Positions 25,672 to 32,418 of a stretch of 64,000 bases of DNA are shown here, piece after piece. Origin of the DNA: Caulobacter segnis (GTDB lineage: Bacteria; Pseudomonadota; Alphaproteobacteria; Caulobacterales; Caulobacteraceae). The DNA is taken from contig NZ_JARQWW010000001.1 in NCBI RefSeq assembly GCF_029543125.1, forward strand, positions 682,001-746,000. Reading direction: 5' to 3'. The notes under the pieces are model-generated. The model did not search any database. It was not told the origin of the DNA and was given only the letters and a program-made list of their open reading frames with translations. A program made the translations under genes and the position numbers. Numbering within the stretch: the stretch's first letter is position 1; each line of letters starts with the position of its first letter.

Positions 25672-26004
25672 TTAGCGTTCACAGCCAACCCCATCGCCGT
25701 CGCGGTCTAGATGGCGCCCGTAGCCCGGACTACCGCGATACACCGGTGCGGCACCGGCAGCTCGTGCCTCCGAACAATTGCGAAACCTCCCGCCACCGCC
25801 GGCCGCTTGGATGGGCGTTACGTACGCCGCGCGCGAGCTCGCAGTAGAAGCGCGGTGGCAGTGGTAGCCACCCCGCTTTCGATCATTGTGACATCCCTCG
25901 GCATTGAGACCGCCAGGGTGGCTGTGAGCCAGACCAGCAGACAGCAGCAAGACTCCGACCGCGCAGAAGTAGAGCGTGCTGTAAGACGCGAAGTTGTTGA
26001 CCAT
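25672..26004 (-). CDS. Exported excalibur-domain calcium-binding protein, paralog of 17756-18082
   Basis: A 110-residue protein starting at ATG 26004 (MVNNFASYSTLYFCAVG). The signal segment ends AHSH, followed by HPGGLNAEGCHNDRK, YHCH, and a C-terminal excalibur domain (NCSEARAAGAAPVYRGSPGYG, then DRDGDGVGCE). It parallels the protein at 17756 motif by motif, including the DxDxDG loop. The frame is open further upstream, but the signal peptide fixes this start. Confidence 0.82.
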   Translation of the reverse strand: MVNNFASYSTLYFCAVGVLLLSAGLAHSHPGGLNAEGCHNDRKRGGYHCHRASTASSRAAYVTPIQAAGGGGRFRNCSEARAAGAAPVYRGSPGYGRHLDRDGDGVGCER

Positions 26005-26150
26005 GGAGCCCCCGCTCGTTGCGCGAACGTGGCATACGAGCCCCGCAACTGTAAACTCAGGGTTGCGCCCCGCGACACGCCGACGCATCCAGTTGCAAAG
26101 CTCCACTATAAGCGCGCACGGTCTCTAGTTGGAGGAACTGGGGCGAGCAT

Positions 26151-26555
26151 ATGAGCGACGGTGGCAATGCATGGAGATGGCTATTTGCGCTCGCGCTCGG
26201 CAGCTTCGCGATTTCGAAGTGCAACGAAGACAAGCGCTCAGCCTCGGCCGACACGTACTCCGGCTACACCACAAATTACTCCGATGAGGCGGAAGATCGT
26301 GCCGAAGAAGCCGCGGCTGGTGCTGTGGCCGGAACGACATACGAGGGAATCGGCAGCCCTTATGGCTGCACTGACGACTGCGCCGGACACGACGCCGGCT
26401 ACCAGTGGGCGGAAGAAAATGGCGTTACCGAGAGCGGCGAGTGCGACGGGAACAGCCAGTCATTCATCGAGGGCTGCCAAGCCTACGCCGAAGCGTATCA
26501 GGAAGCGAAAGACGAGGCGCTCGAAGAGAGCGATGACGAGCCATATGACCGATGA
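26151..26555 (+). CDS. Membrane-anchored or exported acidic protein of unknown function
   Basis: A 134-residue protein. One hydrophobic segment near the N-terminus (WLFALALGSFAISKC) could be a membrane anchor or lipoprotein signal with Cys24. The remainder is acidic and contains GCTDDCAGHDAGYQWAEE and CDGNSQSFIEGCQAYAEAY. That Cys/His/Asp pattern recurs in a family of small proteins in accessory regions, but its function is unknown to me. Its 3' end overlaps the start of the following frameshifted gene by 11 bp. Confidence 0.7.
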   Translation: MSDGGNAWRWLFALALGSFAISKCNEDKRSASADTYSGYTTNYSDEAEDRAEEAAAGAVAGTTYEGIGSPYGCTDDCAGHDAGYQWAEENGVTESGECDGNSQSFIEGCQAYAEAYQEAKDEALEESDDEPYDR

Positions 26556-27128
26556 CACCCTTCCGCAGATTGGAGCTAGCGCTTCGATCCAATTAGCTCC
26601 CGCGACGGTCCAAGCGACAGCGAAGAGTTTCTATCAGCTACCTGAAGCGCACCCCGTGTTTGCTTGTATCGGGCGGATGTCGACGCTTTGGGGCCAATTC
26701 GAACATGTACTAGATTTGATCATATGGAGGCGCTTGGGACTGACCCGGCGACAGCGTCAGCAGAGACATCGAAGATTGTTCAATACTCGAAGCGTTTCGA
26801 ACGCGTCCGAAGCGAGCTCGCCACCAACGGTAAGCTCATAGCTTTTGCCACCCGGCTTCAAGCCCTCGAGGATGACGCTGACAAGGTTGCCCAGGCTAGG
26901 AACCGGATCACTCACGACCCGTGGTATATCGACAGCGACGGCGAGCTGTTTCGCCAGCAGTCTGAAACCCCAAAGAAGGGGCTAGCCTTCGGGTTTGAGA
27001 AAGTTACGGACGCTGATCTGATTGCCCTAAACGCATCGCTTGATGCTCTCTGCGCAACCGCGTGGCAGCTGCGGAGCGATGTGATTCAGCATCCTTCGAC
27101 CAACATCTCATCTCACTCGCCTGTCTGA
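26545..27128 (+). pseudogene. Frameshifted gene for a conserved cytoplasmic protein
   Basis: From ATG 26545 one frame reads MTDDTLPQIG and later WGQFEHVLDLIIW, a helical motif usually followed by an (A/L)G-D-x-x-A-x-x-x-T segment. Just after base 26730 that frame degenerates to Arg/Gln-rich sequence. The next frame continues with the expected LGTDPATASAETSKIV, then RNRITHDPWYI, to a stop at 27126-27128. One frameshift near 26732 restores a single protein of about 193 residues with the WGxxEHxLDxIIW ... RNxxxHDPW pattern of a known hypothetical family. Decay or a sequencing error are both possible. Confidence 0.65.
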
Positions 27129-27129
27129 A

Positions 27130-27160
27130 GGCTGACCTTCTCGACAGCCGCTTAGAGCCG
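27130..27160 (+). repeat. 31-bp repeat, copy 9
   Basis: Left GGCTGACCTT and right CAGCCGCTTAGAGCCG. It begins directly after the stop of the preceding frameshifted gene. Confidence 0.72.
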
Positions 27161-27329
27161 GCTTCGACAGCATGGTTCGCTCATTCAGCATCAGCGGCAG
27201 CCGAGCATCACCGGCGGCGTCAGAATGAGGTGGAAGCCCGAGTTGCTTGACTGGACACCAGCCCCCGAACGCCGCCAAGCTACATTGATAGACGCTGTCG
27301 CTGCTCTCGCGGCTATAGGGAACCGGCAA

Positions 27330-27650
27330 ATGAAACTCAAGTCTGTCGCCATCGACGCGGGCTTCTACGCGGCCCTCCTGGTCGGCCTATTTCACGCATT
27401 CATCAGTATCTCCGTCGGAGCTTTCGGGTGGTCGTCGTCAGGTTGGCTGGTGAGGGCTTTCGTTATCGCCTGGTTCGTCGGGCCGCTTGTCGCGGTCGGC
27501 CTCGGCTGGCGCGAGGAGAACCGAGAGCTGAGCCGGATCATCGCCATCGGGATCATCCTGGGGCCGGTGCTGCTCTGGTTCGCACTATTCGTGAGCTATC
27601 CGGGGTGGGAAGCTCCGGCGAATTCGTGGCCGCAGTGGATATTTCGCTAG
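27330..27650 (+). CDS. Three-helix membrane protein
   Basis: A 106-residue protein from ATG 27330. Three hydrophobic segments (FYAALLVGLFHAFISISVGAF, FVIAWFVGPLVAVGLGW, IIAIGIILGPVLLWFALFV) are separated by short basic or acidic loops. It is the only gene between repeat copies 9 and 10. The family was not recognised. The upstream in-frame extension to 27225 has no membrane or signal features and is rejected. Confidence 0.62.
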   Translation: MKLKSVAIDAGFYAALLVGLFHAFISISVGAFGWSSSGWLVRAFVIAWFVGPLVAVGLGWREENRELSRIIAIGIILGPVLLWFALFVSYPGWEAPANSWPQWIFR

Positions 27651-27679
27651 GTCAAAAAGAGCGAACATCGGGCCCACAA

Positions 27680-27710
27680 AGCAGCCACTACCAGAGACCG
27701 CTTAGAGCCG
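27680..27710 (+). repeat. 31-bp repeat, copy 10
   Basis: Left AGCAGCCACT and right GACCGCTTAGAGCCG, the best match to the right-end consensus. It lies 29 bp after the preceding stop. Confidence 0.75.
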
Positions 27711-27852
27711 AAATGGTCCTGCGGCCAGCTGAGAGGTGGCGCACCTGCTGCCCATGGGCCAGAAACGAACCTGACAGCTTACGGTGTTGAAGGCCTGCAG
27801 CCTGAGTTTACGCCGACCGCATTTCGGGTTCGCTAACCGCTCGGTTCACAAA

Positions 27853-28267
27853 ATGACATTCCAATCCTTTACGGAAGAAGATGTTGTGAAAGACGAGCAT
27901 CCATCAGGCTTGAGACCACCTGAATACTTCATTCCCTGGAAGGATTCCTCGGCAACCGCGCTCCGGTATATTGAGGGGGTCGCTGTAGCTCTCGCATTGG
28001 GCACCCTCGCCCTCCGAACCAAGTCCCCGGTACTTATCGCGCTGGCGACGCTATGTGTGTTGGCGTTGATCTCGTGGTCACTAGCCACGCTATCTGAGGC
28101 GCTCGGCCTACGGCCGCGCCAAGGACCCCAAACCTTCCGATCATTGGTCGAGAGGCAGACTGAAAGCGATGATCTTGGTCGCCCTCGCTATCGGCACGGT
28201 CGCGATCTTCCCAGGCACTATTCAGCTGCTCGAAGCTGCCTGGAGCGCTAATCAAGGGTGCGCATGA
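27853..28267 (+). pseudogene. Frameshifted small membrane protein gene
   Basis: From ATG 27853 the frame encodes a hydrophilic N-terminus (EYFIPWKD) and two hydrophobic segments up to LATLSEAL near base 28100. From there the same frame turns into Arg/His-rich sequence. Another frame reads RSAYGRAKDP and then a perfect membrane helix (MILVALAIGTVAIFPG, IQLLEAAW) to a TGA at 28265-28267. One frameshift near 28100 would join them into a three-helix protein of about 137 residues. An independent tiny gene starting at ATG 28169 is an alternative. Confidence 0.5.
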
Positions 28268-28333
28268 GCCTTGAGCGCCGCTGACGAGGCCATTTGAACG
28301 CCGGAAGCCCAGCAGAGAATCTGCGGGCCTAGG

Positions 28334-28364
28334 AGCGGACGTCATTGGCGGCAGCTTCGAGCCG
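28334..28364 (+). repeat. 31-bp repeat, copy 11
   Basis: Left AGCGGACGTC and right GGCAGCTTCGAGCCG, in the 169-bp interval between the frameshifted membrane gene and the next minus-strand gene. Confidence 0.7.
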
Positions 28365-28436
28365 ATTGAGGTCGCTCGTCTCCGCCTGTGTCTCGGCCGC
28401 AAGGCTGAAGTGCACCACGGCTTGAGCGGGGCATTA

Positions 28437-28901
28437 TTACTGGTGAGGCTCAACCGAACTCGCCATGAAGTCAGCGGCGTTCATAAACGGCCATGCTGCG
28501 ACTTCGCCTTCGGCGGCAAAACGGTCGTCAGCCCGTCTGATGCGCGCCTTAATCCAGTGGTCCAGCGGCCAAAGCAACCCGAGGCTCAGTGGGACGAGAA
28601 CACCAAGACCAGCGATGCCGACGAAGTTGTCCCTCGACCACGAGTAGGGAAGGTCGGTATCCAGGAAGGCCGCATAGCGCGCCAGGTCGGACCGACGATT
28701 GGCGTCCACACCATCCTCCCCAACGAGAGCGTGCTCTCTGCGGTCGTCATAGAGGCCCCAGATCATCGAGGCCACCGCACGAAGCGCCCGGTCCGTCGAG
28801 CTATGAGGCCAAGCGCTTTCAAATTGGTAGTTTGTGAGAAGGCCGTCCCGAAGACGCCGCACTAAATCGGCCGCCGCTCTGCGGGCCTCTCGGTCAATCA
28901 T
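28437..28901 (-). CDS. Conserved protein with one or two C-terminal membrane segments
   Basis: A 154-residue protein. The N-terminus IDREARRAAADLVRRLRDG with LLTNYQFESAWP is a pattern I know from small proteobacterial proteins of unknown function, followed by ALRAVASMIWGLYDD. A hydrophobic segment follows (FVGIAGLGVLVPLSLGLLWPL), then a basic C-terminal part. The ATG at 28901 matches the usual family start, and the 9 codons upstream are unlikely to be used. It is the only gene between repeat copies 11 and 12. Confidence 0.7.
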   Translation of the reverse strand: MIDREARRAAADLVRRLRDGLLTNYQFESAWPHSSTDRALRAVASMIWGLYDDRREHALVGEDGVDANRRSDLARYAAFLDTDLPYSWSRDNFVGIAGLGVLVPLSLGLLWPLDHWIKARIRRADDRFAAEGEVAAWPFMNAADFMASSVEPHQ

Positions 28902-29006
28902 ATCGAGCTCCCCAATACAGTAAGGCAATCAAGCGCTAGCTTGTTGGCGATGCACGCATTCCGCAAGCGGTGACCTGTCCGGACAACTGATAGTTCGGCA
29001 GTCGAA

Positions 29007-29046
29007 AGCAGACCTAACTAGTGACCGCCTTGAGCCGATGGCGGTC
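29007..29046 (+). repeat. 31-bp repeat, copy 12, with an extra arm
   Basis: The unit spans 29007-29037 (left AGCAGACCTA, right GACCGCCTTGAGCCG). GACCGCC at 29023-29029 pairs perfectly with GGCGGTC at 29040-29046, giving a hairpin that extends past the unit. It is the last copy found in the window. Confidence 0.78.
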
Positions 29047-29118
29047 GTCGCGTCCGTTATAGGGTGCAGCTACTGACGTTGGTCTCCGCGCAGGAGCATA
29101 GCGCCCGGCATACGCGGA

Positions 29119-29174
29119 ATTTTCGTATATACAAATATGTTGCACGCCATCCCAATTAACGTATATACGAAAAT
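29119..29174. promoter_or_regulatory. Operator/promoter of the brnTA operon: 14-bp inverted repeat
   Basis: ATTTTCGTATATAC (29119-29132) is repeated in inverted orientation (29161-29174) with a 28-bp spacer. The right arm ends three bases before the brnT ATG. Known BrnA antitoxins autorepress by binding such repeats. The spacing places the half-sites about four helical turns apart, so a tetramer or two dimers could bind cooperatively. Confidence 0.8.
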
Positions 29175-29177
29175 CCG

Positions 29178-29453
29178 ATGGAAGTTACGTTCGATCCGGA
29201 CAAAAACGCCAGGAACGAGGCTGAACGTGGCCTGCCGTTCGCGAGGGTCGAGGGCTTCATCTGGGATACGGCGCTAGTCGCACCTGATGAGCGGTTCGAC
29301 TATGGCGAGGATCGCTGGATCGCCCTTGGCTACATCGGCGCTCGTCTGTTCGTGTTGGTGTTTACCGAAACCAAGGACGGCATCCGCGTCATTAGCTTCC
29401 GCAAAGCCAATGGAAGAGAGGCCAAGAAATATGCCCAAGCGACCCAATCGTGA
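29178..29453 (+). CDS. brnT: BrnT family ribonuclease toxin
   Basis: A 91-residue protein opening with MEVTFDPDKNARNEAERGLPF, the hallmark of BrnT toxins (FDxxKxxxNxxKHGxxF), with the later VLVFTETKDGIRVISFRKAN. BrnT is a RelE-fold ribonuclease that inhibits translation when released from BrnA. The usual KHG is replaced by ERG here, so one of the commonly conserved basic residues differs, and activity should not be assumed. The toxin gene comes first and overlaps the antitoxin gene by 23 bp, as in typical brnTA operons. It forms the right border of the accessory region. Confidence 0.87.
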   Translation: MEVTFDPDKNARNEAERGLPFARVEGFIWDTALVAPDERFDYGEDRWIALGYIGARLFVLVFTETKDGIRVISFRKANGREAKKYAQATQS

Positions 29454-29709
29454 GAACACCGACGCAGAATCTCCCGAACTCGACGACGCGTTCTTCGCGC
29501 GCGCGCGACCGGCTGGTGAAGCCTTGGGGCCTGCCTTTCTGATTAAGGCCAAGCGTACGCCTGGTCGGCCGAAGGTTGAGGAGCCAAAGAGGCCGGTGAG
29601 CATCCGACTCAGGCCCGAAGTTCTCGACCACCTCCGTTCAACCGGAGCCGGCTGGCAAACCAGGGTTGATGACGCCCTCGCAAAGCTGATCAACGAGGGG
29701 CGGCTCTAG
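29431..29709 (+). CDS. brnA: BrnA family antitoxin
   Basis: A 92-residue protein from ATG 29431. A disordered acidic N-terminus is followed by RPKVEEPKRPVSIRLRPEVL and then WQTRVDDALAKLI, the ribbon-helix-helix domain of BrnA antitoxins. It neutralises BrnT by its N-terminal region and represses the operon by binding the inverted repeat upstream. Overlap with brnT by 23 bp indicates translational coupling. Confidence 0.87.
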   Translation: MPKRPNRENTDAESPELDDAFFARARPAGEALGPAFLIKAKRTPGRPKVEEPKRPVSIRLRPEVLDHLRSTGAGWQTRVDDALAKLINEGRL

Positions 29710-30000
29710 CTTTCGTCAGCGCTTCGGATCCAGGAGGGCGGCGCCGAAAGGCCTGCCCGCCGCTCGACGACATTGATTGACGCCAGGCCCAGCCATCAAG
29801 GCCGCCCGAAGCAGACTCAGCCAAGGCCTGCCTAGAGCCGCGAGCGTCCCCCTCACCTGCCAGTGACACCGCGTCGTCGCGGGCAAGCGCTTCGTTACGG
29901 CTGAAATCGAGACCAGCCCCCTCGAAACGCGGACGAAACGGCCCTGCCGCACCGCAAGGCGCTGGATCGCGCGCTGTGCTCGATCCTTGGAGCAGCAGCC
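29710..30000. other. Intergenic stretch, no gene recognised
   Basis: About 291 bp between the brnA stop and the hydrolase start. Base composition rises here to the level of the core genes, consistent with leaving the accessory region. Open frames are antisense and Arg/Gly-rich. It must hold the promoter of the hydrolase gene. Confidence 0.4.
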
Positions 30001-30897
30001 ATGACGTCACCCAAGGACACCTCGTCGCCCATCCCCGCTGAGCGAGCGCGCGGCCATCAACCGCGGGACAGTCGCGCCCGGGCGCTGTCGGGTTTCGTAC
30101 GCACCACCCACGCGGCGCTGGCGGTGGACGACATCCCTGGCGATGGCACGCCCATCGTCTTCATCCACGGCAACTCCTCGTGCCGGCAGGTCTTCGACCG
30201 CCAGGTGTCGAGCCCGCTTTTGAGGGGGCGCAGGATGATCCGCCTGGACCTGCCCGGGCATGGGGCGTCCGGGGACGCCTTTGATCCGGAGCGCACCTAC
30301 AACCGCTCCGGGCTGGCTGATTGCGTCATGGAGGCGCTCGATAGCCTTGGGGTAGACCAGGCGGTCATCGTCGGCTGGTCGCTTGGGGGACACGTCGGCA
30401 TCGAGATGCTCGCGCGGTTCGCGCTCGTGCGCGGCCTGGTCCTGATCGGAACCCCGCCGGTGCGTCCCGGCCGGTTCGCCGACGGCTTCCCCAGCTCCCC
30501 GGCCGCGGGCCTGCCGGGCCAGGGCGTGCTGTCCGCCTACGAGGCCGACGTCTTCGCCGCCATGATGTTCGGCGCATCGCCGCCGGATTTCCTGACGCGG
30601 GCCATCGCCCGAACCGACCGCCGCTTTCGGCCGGCGCTCTTCGCCGCCGCGCGCCAGGGGGACGGCGCTGACCAGCGCGAGGTGGTGGAAAGCACCAAGG
30701 TCCCGACGGCGGTCATCAACGGGTTCGACGACATGTTGATCCGGCTCGACTATCTGGACGGCCTGTCCTGGGGAAACCTGTGGCGGCGTCAATGCTTCCG
30801 GCTCACCGGCGCGGGGCACGCGGCGCACTGGGGGGCGGCGGACAAGTTCAACGCGCTTTTGGACCGCTACATGGTCGACCTGGACGGCGAGGCCTGA
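30001..30897 (+). CDS. Cytoplasmic alpha/beta hydrolase
   Basis: A 298-residue alpha/beta-hydrolase-fold protein. The oxyanion-hole motif is VFIHGNSSC, the nucleophile elbow GWSLGGH, the acid probably the Asp in INGFDD, and the His is in GAGHAAHW near the end. The best-fitting group is esterase/haloperoxidase-like hydrolases. There is no signal peptide. The start at ATG 30001 is followed by a long Ser/Pro/Arg-rich leader, so the true start could be internal. It converges with the HTH-GAF gene, leaving no operon partner. Confidence 0.82.
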   Translation: MTSPKDTSSPIPAERARGHQPRDSRARALSGFVRTTHAALAVDDIPGDGTPIVFIHGNSSCRQVFDRQVSSPLLRGRRMIRLDLPGHGASGDAFDPERTYNRSGLADCVMEALDSLGVDQAVIVGWSLGGHVGIEMLARFALVRGLVLIGTPPVRPGRFADGFPSSPAAGLPGQGVLSAYEADVFAAMMFGASPPDFLTRAIARTDRRFRPALFAAARQGDGADQREVVESTKVPTAVINGFDDMLIRLDYLDGLSWGNLWRRQCFRLTGAGHAAHWGAADKFNALLDRYMVDLDGEA

Positions 30898-30999
30898 ACC
30901 CGCCTCGCTCCTGAAGTCGCCACGCCGCCTCCATCCGCGCAGCACGCGGCGGTCGACGGCGGCGCCGTCCTGGTCGCCCGATCTGTCCTTCGTCTCGCT

Positions 31000-32097
31000 T
31001 CAGCCGCGGCGGGGCGGCGCGGGCGGCGGCGCCTTGGCGTCGCCGCGCCCCGTGGCCTGGCGAAGACGCCTTTGCGCGCCGCGCAGGCGAACCTCGGTGG
31101 ATCCCATCCTCGCCAGCTCCATCAGGGCCCGCGACTGATCGGAGGTCAGTACGCGCGGCTTGCGGTCGATGACGCATAAGGAGCCCACCGGATAGCCATC
31201 CTCGTCGAGGATCGGCGCGCCGGCGTAGAAGCGAAAGCCGTCGTCGGCCGCCACCGCCGGATTGTCGGCGAAGCGCGGATCGGCCGAGAGGTCCTCGACC
31301 GAGAACACTTCTTTGCCCATGAGGGTGTAATTGCAAAACGCCCAGCTTCGCGGGGTCTCGGCCATGTCCAACCCAAGACGCGACTTGAACCACTGGCGCG
31401 CCGGCGTGAGGAGGGTGACGAGCGATATGGGCGCCTCCAGCGCCCGGGCCGCCAGCCAGGTGAGCCTATCGAAGGCCTCCTCCGGCGGCGTGTCGAGCAG
31501 CCCCGTGCGCTCCAGGGCCACCAAGCGGTGAGCTTCGTTGAGGGCCAGCGGGTACGGCGCGGCCGCGGCCTTGTCGAGGCCCTGGCCCAAGACCTCCCTG
31601 GCCGCCTCGAAGGCCGCCTTGGGGGTCTCCACGGCCCGCGCGCGGGGCAAATCGCCCGCCGAGCCGGCGCCCACGGCCAGAATCCGGACGCCGGAGGCTT
31701 CGTCCGCCAGGCGGTGCAGTTGGTCCATCCGGGCCGGGTCGGCGCCGTCGATGTCGATGATGAGGATCCTGGGGGGGGCCTGGCTCAGGGCGCGCTCGGC
31801 GGCCGATGGGTCGTCGAACACCAAAGCCTCACCCTCGGCCAAGCCCACGGCCAGGTCCCGGTAAAGCGCGGCGCGTGGCGCGGACGCGACCGCCAGGATG
31901 CGCGCCGACGGCGGCGCGGCGGCGGCGGCCAGCGGCAGGTCGATCAACCCCTCCACGTCGGCACGGTAGACCCGTCGGTGCCCCCCTGGCGTCTTCCAGG
32001 ACGGCACTGAGCCGCCCTCGATCAAGAGCTGCGCCGTTCGGGTCGACACCCCGAGTATCTTGGCGGCCTCGGCGGTGGTCAGGATGTCCTTGTCCAT
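31000..32097 (-). CDS. Excisionase/MerR-type HTH protein fused to a receiver-like and a GAF domain
   Basis: A 365-residue protein starting at ATG 32097. Residues 5-50 form a helix-turn-helix of the HTH_17/excisionase kind (TTAEAAKILGVSTRTAQLL, then WKTPGGHRRVYRADVE). Residues about 60-160 look like a degenerate receiver domain (RILIIDIDGADP). Residues about 195-345 are a GAF domain of the sensor-kinase type (LLDTPPEEAFDRLTWLAA, SWAFCNYTLMG, FYAGAPI, VGSLCVID). It would bind DNA directly and sense a small molecule or redox change, like a one-component version of a two-component pathway. A palindrome and tandem repeats lie just upstream of its start. Confidence 0.83.
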   Translation of the reverse strand: MDKDILTTAEAAKILGVSTRTAQLLIEGGSVPSWKTPGGHRRVYRADVEGLIDLPLAAAAAPPSARILAVASAPRAALYRDLAVGLAEGEALVFDDPSAAERALSQAPPRILIIDIDGADPARMDQLHRLADEASGVRILAVGAGSAGDLPRARAVETPKAAFEAAREVLGQGLDKAAAAPYPLALNEAHRLVALERTGLLDTPPEEAFDRLTWLAARALEAPISLVTLLTPARQWFKSRLGLDMAETPRSWAFCNYTLMGKEVFSVEDLSADPRFADNPAVAADDGFRFYAGAPILDEDGYPVGSLCVIDRKPRVLTSDQSRALMELARMGSTEVRLRGAQRRLRQATGRGDAKAPPPAPPRRG

Positions 32098-32418
32098 CTG
32101 GCCTTTCTGGCTCCTCGCCCGGTTCCCGGGGGCTTGAGACACCCACCCCTACCAACTGATGTGGGCATTTTGCAAAATATTAGTATTGATAGATTTGATA
32201 GATTTGATACCTCTACCTCGCCGCTGGCCTCCTGGCCATCCCCCGCGGCGCTCCCCACGCTCCAGCGGCGGAGCTTGATCGGCCCGGCGCGCACGACGCG
32301 AGCCCGGCCTCCACTGGCGTGAACCTGGTCTTGCCGGGCGCGATCGCCGGCCTCGTCGAGCGACGCGGCCGGAGACGCCCGCGCGTGGGCGCGCGCCGCG
32401 ACGAGAAAGGACGAGCAG
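32098..32418. other. Divergent promoter region of the HTH-GAF and GMC genes
   Basis: About 321 bp without a gene between two divergent starts. The AT-rich core at 32160-32215 stands out from the GC-rich surroundings and holds the palindrome and short direct repeats listed separately. Confidence 0.55.
32167..32178. promoter_or_regulatory. 12-bp palindrome, candidate operator
   Basis: ATTTTGCAAAAT is a perfect palindrome 70 bp upstream of the HTH-GAF start. It is followed at 32189-32209 by direct copies of AGATTTGAT that differ little in spacing. AT-rich direct repeats of about 9 bp suit the excisionase-like HTH of the adjacent gene, so autoregulation is likely. Confidence 0.55.

Noticed and set aside
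18123..29046. Classical integron with attC sites
   Set aside because: The 31-bp repeats lack recognisable RYYYAAC/GTTRRRY core ends and no tyrosine integrase gene is present in the window; kept only as an analogy.
18123..29046. CRISPR array
   Set aside because: Repeats are hundreds to thousands of bases apart and degenerate, with genes between them, and no cas genes are seen.
29690..30010. Minus-strand 106-codon frame between brnA and the hydrolase
   Set aside because: No signal peptide, domain or ribosome-binding site, and it overlaps the brnA end.
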